In this document: positions 57,845 through 64,000 of the stretch, piece after piece
Numbering within the stretch: the first letter of the stretch is position 1
Layout of the letters: each line of letters starts with the position of its first letter
From: an uncultured Massilia sp.
Lineage (GTDB): Bacteria > Pseudomonadota > Gammaproteobacteria > Burkholderiales > Burkholderiaceae
Assembly (NCBI GenBank): GCA_946481275.1
Contig: CAMLMV010000003.1
Coordinates: 1 to 64,000 of the forward strand
Direction: 5' to 3'
DNA: 64,000 nucleotides
Position numbers and translations under genes: made by a program
The notes under the pieces: model-generated
Told to the model about the DNA's origin: nothing
What the model saw: the letters and a program-made list of their open reading frames with translations, nothing else
Database searches by the model: none

Positions 57845-60151
57845 TCAGGCTTTGGTGGTGACGCGGGCGGCCCTGGCGGCGGGCCGGCCGGCGATCTCGA
57901 TGGGTACCTCGACCGGTCGTGCCGGACGGCGCACCGCCCGCAGCACGAACAGCGCGAGGAACACGGTGCCCACCGCGAACACGACGTCGCCCGGCACGCG
58001 CAGCCACACCATGTTCTCCATGAACGGGGAGTGGATCACTTCCGGCGAGCGCGCGAACCACATGCCCTTCGTGATGCTGGCCCAGGCCTGGTAGATGCCG
58101 GCCGGGACGAGCGCCATGAACACCATCATCGCGAGGCCGAGGTTCAGCAGCCAGAACATCGGCTTGAGGAGGGCGTCCGACCAGGCGAGGCGGTCCGTCA
58201 GGCCGCGCAGGCAGAACAGCATCAGGCCCACGCCGAGCATGCCGTACACGCCGAACAGGGCGGCATGGCCGTGCGCGGCCGTCATGTTCAGGCCCTGCAT
58301 GTAGTACAGCGCGATCGGGGTGTTGATCGAGAAGCCCAGCAGGCCCGCGCCCACCGTGTTCCAGAAGCCGACGGCGATGAAGCACAGGATCGCCCAGCGG
58401 TAGTTCGCGACCCACGGCGCGGCCTTCGTGCGCTGGTAGTTGCGCCAGGCTTCGATGCCGATCATCGACAGCGGCACGACCTCCAGTGCCGAGAACATGG
58501 CGCCGATCGCGATCACGGCCGTCGGGGTGCCCGTGAAGTAAAGGTGGTGCAGCGTGCCGAGGATGCCGCCGAACAGGAACACGATGGTCTCCAGCACGAT
58601 GGCGGCGTTGGCGCTGGCCGCGCGGATCAGGCCCAGGCGGGTGAACAGCAGGGCGATGACGGCCGTGGCGAACACTTCGAAGAAGCCTTCGACCCACAGG
58701 TGCACGAGCCACCACCTCCAGTACTCGACCATGGCGTAGTGCGTATGCTGGCCCCAGGTCAGCGACGTGGCGTAGAAGCCGCCGATGCAGACGGCCGCCA
58801 GGAACACCATGGCGATCAGGCCGCGGCTCTCGGAGGGTTTGCGCAGCGCGGGCCACAGGCCGCGGCCGAGCAGGAAGGCCCAGAACAGCAGGCCGGCGAA
58901 CAGCAGGTATTGCCACACGCGGCCCATGCTGGTGAATTCCAGGCCCTGGTTGCCGAGCCAGAAGCTGAAGTCGACGCCGCGGTGCTGCAGGGTGCCGAGC
59001 CAGCCGCACGCGGTGGAACCGGCGACGATGAACAGCAGCGCGTAGAACAGCACGTTGACGCCCAGCGCCTGGAACTTCGGCTCATGGCCGGAGATGGCGG
59101 GCGCGATGTACAGGCCCGTCGCGAGCCACGCGGTGGCGATCCACAGCACGGCGAATTGGGTGTGGATCGTGCGGCTGATCGTGAACGGCAGGATGTCGCC
59201 CAGCGGGATGCCGAAGAAGCTGTGGCCCTCGACGGAATAGTGCGCGGTGACGACGCCCATGCCCACCTGGGCGAGGATCAGCGCGACCACGACGGCGAAG
59301 TACTTGCGGGTGGCCTTCATCGACGGCGTCGCCTTCAGCTTGAACAGCGGGTCGTCCTTGGGCGGCTTCGGGTCCGCTTCTTCCGGCTGCGCGGAGTGGA
59401 ACAGCACCATGCCGGCGATGGCGCCGATCATGACGATGATGCTGGCGACCGACCAGATGCCGGCGCCGGCCGTCGGGGTGTTGCCGACGAGCGGTTCGTG
59501 GGGCCAGTTGCTCGTGTACGACAGGCCGGTCTCGCCCGGACGGTCGGTCGCGGCGGACCAGGACGACCAGAAGAAGAAGGCGGTCAGCGCCGTGCGGTCA
59601 TCGAGGGCGGGCAGGGAGCCGGCGCTCATCGCGTACTGTTCGCGCAGCTTGTCGAGTTTCGGATCGGTGCCGAACAGGCCTGCGTAATGGCTTGCGACGG
59701 CCGCGATGGCGGCGGTGCGCTCGGCGGACAGGCTCAAGGTGTCGGCGGCCGCATCGTACGTGTTGCGGCGCAGGGCGTCCTGCGCGAGCGCGTCGATACC
59801 GCCCCGTGCGACCGCGTCCAGCTGCGCGTACGGCTTCCCGTGGCTGCGCTCGGCCAGTCGGTCCTGCAGGGCGACGGCTTCGCGGTGCAGCCAGTCGGCG
59901 GACCAGTCGGGGGCGACGTAGCTGCCGTGGCCCCACACGGTGCCCAACTGCTGGCCGCCGGCGGCGAGCCAGGCCTGCTGGCCCCGTTTGATCTGTTCGC
60001 CGGTGTAGATGACGCGGCCCTGGTGGTCGAGGACTTGTCCCGAGATCGGCGGCGCCTTCAGGTAGATCTCCCGGCCCACGAACAGCAGCGTGCCGAAGGA
60101 GAGTACACAGATGATCGCCAGCCAGGTCCATAGTCTGCGTGTAGCGTGCAT
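57845..60151 (-). CDS. norB: Quinol-dependent nitric oxide reductase (qNOR)
   Basis: Single-subunit enzyme that reduces two NO to N2O with electrons from quinol. From the ATG at 60151 (AAGGA upstream) it has 768 residues. An N-terminal membrane helix and periplasmic domain (about 30-215, TGEQIKRGQQAWLAAGGQQLGTVWGHG) replace the cytochrome c subunit of cNOR. The catalytic part has at least twelve helices with heme/FeB histidines in WWLVHLWVEGFFEVF and LGTLHHLYFTGTP. Length is typical of qNOR. No norC is near. It detoxifies NO formed during nitrate respiration. Confidence 0.96.
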   Translation of the reverse strand: MHATRRLWTWLAIICVLSFGTLLFVGREIYLKAPPISGQVLDHQGRVIYTGEQIKRGQQAWLAAGGQQLGTVWGHGSYVAPDWSADWLHREAVALQDRLAERSHGKPYAQLDAVARGGIDALAQDALRRNTYDAAADTLSLSAERTAAIAAVASHYAGLFGTDPKLDKLREQYAMSAGSLPALDDRTALTAFFFWSSWSAATDRPGETGLSYTSNWPHEPLVGNTPTAGAGIWSVASIIVMIGAIAGMVLFHSAQPEEADPKPPKDDPLFKLKATPSMKATRKYFAVVVALILAQVGMGVVTAHYSVEGHSFFGIPLGDILPFTISRTIHTQFAVLWIATAWLATGLYIAPAISGHEPKFQALGVNVLFYALLFIVAGSTACGWLGTLQHRGVDFSFWLGNQGLEFTSMGRVWQYLLFAGLLFWAFLLGRGLWPALRKPSESRGLIAMVFLAAVCIGGFYATSLTWGQHTHYAMVEYWRWWLVHLWVEGFFEVFATAVIALLFTRLGLIRAASANAAIVLETIVFLFGGILGTLHHLYFTGTPTAVIAIGAMFSALEVVPLSMIGIEAWRNYQRTKAAPWVANYRWAILCFIAVGFWNTVGAGLLGFSINTPIALYYMQGLNMTAAHGHAALFGVYGMLGVGLMLFCLRGLTDRLAWSDALLKPMFWLLNLGLAMMVFMALVPAGIYQAWASITKGMWFARSPEVIHSPFMENMVWLRVPGDVVFAVGTVFLALFVLRAVRRPARPVEVPIEIAGRPAARAARVTTKA

Positions 60152-60213
60152 GGCTTTTTCCTTCACTGTGGTTGATCGATGCACCGCATTGTGCGACGAA
60201 ACCCGACAATAGT

Positions 60214-60228
60214 TGCATTGCAAATGCA
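60214..60228 (-). promoter_or_regulatory. NsrR-like operator over the norB -10
   Basis: TGCATTGCAAATGCA has perfect 5-bp arms (TGCAT/ATGCA) spaced by 5 and resembles the ATGCAT-type half-sites of NsrR. It covers the predicted -10 of norB (TGCAAT, 60222-60217), which fits repression of the norB-nsrR operon by its own product. Confidence 0.55.
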
Positions 60229-60244
60229 GCTTTATTTGAAATGC

Positions 60245-60258
60245 TTGACCCAGTTTAG
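60245..60258 (-). promoter_or_regulatory. Dnr/Fnr-like box between norB and nnrS
   Basis: TTGACCCAGTTTAG matches TTGAACCRGTTTAA at 12 of 14 positions. On the minus strand TGCAAT follows after 22 bp, the same spacing as at nrdJ, ubiU and the HMA-like gene, so it most likely activates norB. No such -10 is seen towards nnrS. Confidence 0.55.
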
Positions 60259-60266
60259 GAATGCGT

Positions 60267-60279
60267 ACGGACTAGTCAC
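60267..60279 (+). promoter_or_regulatory. nar motif copy 3 between norB and nnrS
   Basis: ACGGACTAGTCAC differs by one base from ACGGCCTAGTCAC at 33655-33667 upstream of narK1. It lies 73 bp before the nnrS ATG and suggests that the nitrate regulator also acts here. Confidence 0.45.
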
Positions 60280-60351
60280 TTTGGCCGATTGTCCGGCGCG
60301 GCGGCGGCTCATAACATGCAGTGGAGATACCACTTAAAAAAGGAGGCCGCC

Positions 60352-61539
60352 ATGGCCCTCATGACCATCGAAGAAGCCCGTCCCGCGCCGGTACCCGGCC
60401 ACGGCGCGCCGCTGTTCGCGCTCGGCTTCCGCCCGTTCTACCTGCTGGCCGCCGCGTTCGGCGCGCTCGCCGTGCCGCTGTGGATCGCGGCGCAGGCGGG
60501 CCTGCGCGTCCCGGCCCGCGTCGACATGCTGTGGCACATGCACGAGATGGTGTTCGGCTTCGCGCTGGCCGTCGTCGTCGGCTTCCTGTACACGGCCGGC
60601 TATAACTGGACGAAGCTGTGGACGCCGCGCGGCCGGCTGCTCGCCGCCATCGCCGGCGTGTGGGTGGCGGGGCGGATCGCCATGCTGGCCGCGCCGCCCG
60701 TCGCCGGCGCCATCGTGGACGCCGCGTTCCTCCCGATCGCCGCGTGGCCGCTGTTCCAGGTGCTGAAGCAGTCGGGGAACATGCGCAACATGTTCCTCGT
60801 CGGCCTGCTCGCGCTGCTCACGTTGACCAATGTGTGCTACCACGCGGCCGCCCTGGGCTGGATGCACGTCGATCCGCTGGCGCCCGTGCACGCCGCGATC
60901 CTGCTGATCGTCGTGATCGAGGTCGTGATCGGCGGCCGCGTGATCCCCATGTTTACCCGCAACGGCGCGCCGGGCACGCAGCCCGTGCAGGATGCGCGCC
61001 GCGAAAAATGGGCGCTGGCGCTGACCGTGCTGGCGGGCCTCGCGTGGACGTTCGGCCTGCCGGCGCCCGTCACGGCCAGCCTCGCGCTGTTCGCGGCCAT
61101 CGGCCAGGCCGTGCGCCTGCTCGGCTGGCAACCGTGGCGCACGTGGCGCAATCCGCTGCTGTGGATCCTGCACGTGTCGTACTTCTGGATCCCGTTCGGC
61201 TTCCTGCTGCTGGCGCTGGCCCAGTATGGCGTCGTGACGGGGAGTGCCGCGCTCCACGTGCTGACGGTCGGCGCGCTCGCCGGCCTGGTCATGGGCATGA
61301 TCACCCGCACGGCGTTGGGGCACACGGGCCGTCCGTTGAAGGCCGGCCGCGGCGAGACCGCGATGTTCGTGCTCGTGCAGGCGGCCGTCGTGCTGCGCTT
61401 CGCCGCCGGCATCGTACCGGCCTGGCGCGATGCGGGCCTGGTGCTCGCCACCGTGTGCTGGAGCGCCGCCTTCCTCGCCTACCTGGCCGTGTATGTGCCT
61501 TACCTGACTTCTGCCCGCATCGACGGCCGCGAAGGCTGA
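60352..61539 (+). CDS. nnrS: NnrS-family heme-copper membrane protein
   Basis: Twelve-helix protein of 395 residues; NnrS relieves cells from NO and nitrosative stress by an unsettled mechanism. Start is the ATG at 60352 with AGGAGG 5 bp upstream. Characteristic segments are LFALGFRPFYLLAAAFGAL at the N-terminus, LWHMHEMVFGFALAVVVGFL, GGRVIPMFTRNG and GMITRTALGHTGRPL. Histidines in HMHEM and GHTGR are probable heme ligands. Divergent from norB and 12 bp before hemN. Confidence 0.93.
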   Translation: MALMTIEEARPAPVPGHGAPLFALGFRPFYLLAAAFGALAVPLWIAAQAGLRVPARVDMLWHMHEMVFGFALAVVVGFLYTAGYNWTKLWTPRGRLLAAIAGVWVAGRIAMLAAPPVAGAIVDAAFLPIAAWPLFQVLKQSGNMRNMFLVGLLALLTLTNVCYHAAALGWMHVDPLAPVHAAILLIVVIEVVIGGRVIPMFTRNGAPGTQPVQDARREKWALALTVLAGLAWTFGLPAPVTASLALFAAIGQAVRLLGWQPWRTWRNPLLWILHVSYFWIPFGFLLLALAQYGVVTGSAALHVLTVGALAGLVMGMITRTALGHTGRPLKAGRGETAMFVLVQAAVVLRFAAGIVPAWRDAGLVLATVCWSAAFLAYLAVYVPYLTSARIDGREG

Positions 61540-61551
61540 ACCGGAGTGACC

Positions 61552-62937
61552 ATGCAACCCACCATCGAATTCGACGCGGACCTGATCGCCCGCATGACCC
61601 AGCGCGGCCCGCGCTACACGTCGTACCCCACCGCGGACCGGTTTACCCCGGCGTTCGGCGCCCGCGAGTTCGCCGCCGCGGCGCGGCCGGGCAAGCCGCT
61701 GTCGCTGTACGTGCACATCCCTTTCTGCGAATCGCTGTGCTACTACTGCGCGTGCAACAAGATCATCACGCACGACCGCGCGAAGGCCGCGACATACCTG
61801 GGCTACCTGCTGCGCGAGATCGACCTGCAGGCAAGCCTGTTCGCGGACGGCGCGCTCGTCGAGCAGCTGCATTTCGGCGGCGGCACGCCCACGTACCTGG
61901 ACGATGCCCAGATGGGCGACCTGCTGGGGCATCTCCGCAGCCGCTACGCGTTCGCGGCCGACGACGCGGGCGAGTTCTCGATCGAGATCGACCCGCGCAC
62001 GGTGGACGCGCGCCGCATCCGCACGTTGCGCCGCCAAGGCTTCAACCGGCTGTCGCTGGGCGTGCAGGACTTCGACGAGGACGTGCAGCGCGCCGTCAAC
62101 CGCATCCAGCCGGAAGCGCTGACGGTTGATGCCATCGCGGCGGCGCGCGAGGCGGGCTTTCGTTCCGTCAGCATCGACCTGATCTACGGCCTGCCGCTGC
62201 AGGACGTCGCCACGATGGCCGCGACGCTGGACAAGGTCGTCGCCGCGGCGCCGGACCGCATCTCCGTCTACAACTATGCGCACATGCCGCAGCTGTTCAA
62301 GTCGCAGAAGCTGATCCGCGACGAGGACCTGCCCGATGGCGCGACCAAGCTGGCGATGCTGGGCCTGTGCATCGAGCGGCTCGACGCCGCCGGCTACGTC
62401 TACATCGGCATGGACCATTTCGCAAGGCCCGACGACGAACTCGCGCGCGCGCAGCGCGACGGCACCCTGCACCGCAACTTCCAGGGTTATTCGACGCACG
62501 CGGACATCGACATGGTCGCCTGCGGCGTGTCGGCCATCAGCGCGGTCGCCGGCACCTATGCGCAGAACGAGAAATCGCTCGAGCCGTATTACGCGCGGCT
62601 CGACCGCGGCGAGCTCCCGGTCGCACGGGGGCTGGCGCTGTCTCCCGACGACCTGCTGCGGCGCGACGTGATCCAGAAGCTGATGTGCGATTTCGCGCTC
62701 GACCTGCGCGACCTCGCTGCGCGCCGGAACGTCGACGTGGCGGAACGCTTCGCGCCGGAACTGGCCCGGCTGGCGGAACTGGCAAAGGACGGGCTGCTGA
62801 CGCTGGCGCCGGACCGCATCGCCGTCACGCCGAAGGGCCGGCTGCTGGTGCGGAACATCTGCATGGTGTTCGATGATTATTTCGGCAAGCCGGCGGCCGT
62901 ACCGTTGCAAAGGATGCAGTACTCGCGTACCGTATAG
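61552..62937 (+). CDS. hemN: Oxygen-independent coproporphyrinogen III oxidase
   Basis: Radical-SAM enzyme for heme synthesis without O2, needed for NarI, NorB and NnrS hemes. The ATG at 61552 (GGAG 5 bp upstream) is preferred over the GTG at 61546. The 461 residues include the cluster motif CESLCYYCACNK (CxxxCxxC plus the extra HemN cysteine), HFGGGTPTYL, GVQDFDEDVQRAVNRIQ and the C-terminal HemN domain (YFGKPAAVPLQ). Follows nnrS after 12 bp, an operon that couples NO defence to anaerobic heme supply. Confidence 0.95.
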   Translation: MQPTIEFDADLIARMTQRGPRYTSYPTADRFTPAFGAREFAAAARPGKPLSLYVHIPFCESLCYYCACNKIITHDRAKAATYLGYLLREIDLQASLFADGALVEQLHFGGGTPTYLDDAQMGDLLGHLRSRYAFAADDAGEFSIEIDPRTVDARRIRTLRRQGFNRLSLGVQDFDEDVQRAVNRIQPEALTVDAIAAAREAGFRSVSIDLIYGLPLQDVATMAATLDKVVAAAPDRISVYNYAHMPQLFKSQKLIRDEDLPDGATKLAMLGLCIERLDAAGYVYIGMDHFARPDDELARAQRDGTLHRNFQGYSTHADIDMVACGVSAISAVAGTYAQNEKSLEPYYARLDRGELPVARGLALSPDDLLRRDVIQKLMCDFALDLRDLAARRNVDVAERFAPELARLAELAKDGLLTLAPDRIAVTPKGRLLVRNICMVFDDYFGKPAAVPLQRMQYSRTV

Positions 62938-63031
62938 CGTTGCCAGAGCGTCCAGACTGTATTCGCAGAGACACAGTTTCCACAAATATGTGAACATTCC
63001 CTACGGCAATGTTCTATATTCTCGACATAAG

Positions 63032-63049
63032 GCTTGATTTCTCTCAAGC
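63032..63049. promoter_or_regulatory. Fnr-type palindrome before the PAS-GGDEF gene
   Basis: GCTTGATTTCTCTCAAGC has 6-bp arms and matches TTGAT-N4-ATCAA at 9 of 10 positions. It is only 23 bp from the ATG at 63073, with a TATATT upstream at 63015, so if bound it would lie downstream of the promoter and more probably repress. Confidence 0.45.
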
Positions 63050-63072
63050 TCATCGAGTATTGCCAAACTGCC

Positions 63073-64000
63073 ATGAATGCAGCCACCCAACATCTTTCCG
63101 CGCCGAAGGCGGCATCCGCGCTGCCTTGCCCCGAGGGCCATGTCGCCCTCGAATGGCTCGAACGTGCTCCCGGCTTCGTCGCCTTCCTCGTCGGTCCCGA
63201 CCTCGTGTTCGCCAACGCGAACGACGCCTATAAACAGCTGGTGGGACGCGCCGACCTGATCGGCCTGCCGATGGAGATCGCCTTGCCGGAAGTGACGGAG
63301 CAGGGCGTCGTGACGCTGCTGAAATCGGCCCTGACCACGGGCGAACCGGTCGTGCAGCGCGCCTGGCCGGTGCGGCTGGCCGGTCCCGGCGGCGCGCTGC
63401 AACTGCGCTATGTCGACTTCGTGGCGCAACCCGTGCCGCACAGCGCGTCGGAGGGCGGCGCCGGTATCCTGATCCTGGGCAGCGACGTGACGATGGAGAC
63501 GGTGTCGCAGCGCGACCTGCAGTTCACGCTGACGCACGACGTGCTCACGGGCCTGCCGAACCACGCCCTGTTCCGCGACCGTCTCGAGCACGCGCTGCGC
63601 CGCGCCGCGCGCGCCCAGCGTCCGGTGCAGGTCGCGGCGCTGCAGCTCGACCTGTTCAAGCGCGTCCACGCGCTGGTCGGCCACAAGGCCGGCGAGCGCA
63701 TCCTGGTCGAGATCGCGCGCCGCATCGAGGGTGCCGTCGGGCCGGATGTGACGGTCGCGCGCGACGGCGGCGACAAGTTCCTGCTGCTGCTGGAAGGGAT
63801 GGAGCAACCGCAGGTATCGGCGCGCATCGGGGGGATCGCCCAGGCCGTGGCGGCGCCGTTCGAGCACGACGGGCACAGCGTGTACGTGACCTGCTGCGTG
63901 GGCGGCGCCGCGTTCCCGCTGAGCGGGGGCACGGCGGAAGACCTGCTGCTGGCCGCCGACCGCGCCCTCGCGTGCGCGCAGGAAGCGGGTGCGGGCACGC
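63073..64000 (+). CDS. PAS-GGDEF signalling protein with degenerate GGDEF (truncated by window end)
   Basis: At least 309 residues; the stop is outside the window. A PAS-like sensor covers about 25-145 (VALEWLERAPGFVAFLVG, then FANANDAYKQLVGR). A GGDEF-type domain starts near residue 155 (THDVLTGLPNHALFRDRL). Its active-site loop reads RDGGDKF, where Lys replaces the catalytic Glu of GGDEF, so cyclase activity is unlikely. Such domains often serve as GTP-binding or regulatory modules in front of an EAL phosphodiesterase, which may follow beyond the window edge. Confidence 0.85.
   Translation, partial: MNAATQHLSAPKAASALPCPEGHVALEWLERAPGFVAFLVGPDLVFANANDAYKQLVGRADLIGLPMEIALPEVTEQGVVTLLKSALTTGEPVVQRAWPVRLAGPGGALQLRYVDFVAQPVPHSASEGGAGILILGSDVTMETVSQRDLQFTLTHDVLTGLPNHALFRDRLEHALRRAARAQRPVQVAALQLDLFKRVHALVGHKAGERILVEIARRIEGAVGPDVTVARDGGDKFLLLLEGMEQPQVSARIGGIAQAVAAPFEHDGHSVYVTCCVGGAAFPLSGGTAEDLLLAADRALACAQEAGAGT

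Noticed and set aside
60245..60279. Fnr/Dnr-type promoter for nnrS
   Set aside because: Measured towards nnrS, the 60245 box has no -10 at the required distance (TTGGCC instead), whereas towards norB it does.
1..64000. tRNA, rRNA, CRISPR array, intact insertion sequence or prophage
   Set aside because: No such feature was recognised. The scars at 0.5-2.1 kb and 11.1-12.4 kb have no transposase or paired terminal repeats that I can see.

Overview
The window looks like the chromosome of a Massilia/Duganella-type betaproteobacterium (Oxalobacteraceae). This is an inference from high-GC coding sequence, a PEP-CTERM protein, a MaoC-fused phosphotransacetylase, a class II ribonucleotide reductase and the overall protein flavour; no rRNA or tRNA gene is present to confirm it. 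Two themes dominate: a type VI secretion (T6SS) accessory island at the left end, and a roughly 40-kb region devoted to life on nitrate and nitric oxide without oxygen.

0-13 kb: T6SS auxiliary island. A minus-strand operon (PAAR, a membrane protein with a thiolase-like C-terminus, TagF) diverges from a plus-strand operon (VgrG, DUF4123 adaptor, DUF3304 lipoprotein, Tle1/DUF2235 lipase). Downstream of TagF lie a 30-codon vgrG stump and an orphan PoNi-like immunity gene, apparently the remains of an older effector module. The cargo from about 7.7 to 12.8 kb is clearly more AT-rich than its surroundings and ends in a frame-broken lipoprotein gene coupled to a small membrane protein. No core T6SS gene is in the window.

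13-23 kb: ordinary envelope and metabolic genes: an XAC2610-like secreted protein, an acyl-CoA dehydrogenase-like protein, a chemoreceptor / PstS-like protein / porin trio, a DUF3943 outer-membrane protein, a GH3 beta-glucosidase and a nitroreductase.

23-42 kb: nitrate respiration. narK1-narK2-narGHJI-ppiC run on the minus strand and end at an intrinsic terminator inside the convergent nitroreductase gene. A hybrid histidine kinase diverges from narK1. moaA, a beta carbonic anhydrase, narX and narL form an operon that supplies molybdenum cofactor and nitrate sensing. A second chemoreceptor diverges from moaA.

43-63 kb: anaerobic physiology. In order: a small metal-binding-like protein plus membrane protein, B12-dependent ribonucleotide reductase nrdJ, ubiU-ubiV-ubiT-DGC (oxygen-independent ubiquinone synthesis), a Dnr-like Crp/Fnr regulator, ackA and pta (acetate/ATP), a phospholipase C with a Pho box, a norB-nsrR-DUF2249-membrane-protein operon for NO reduction, divergent nnrS-hemN, and the start of a PAS-GGDEF protein. 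Four of these operons (the metal-like pair, nrdJ, ubiUVT, norB) share a 14-bp palindrome of the type TTGAACCRGTTTAA placed 22 bp upstream of a -10 element. That is the geometry of a class II activator at -41.5 and suggests one regulon, plausibly run by the Dnr-like protein. A second motif, ACGGNCTA, recurs upstream of narG, narK1 and norB/nnrS. No nitrite reductase or N2O reductase gene is in the window.
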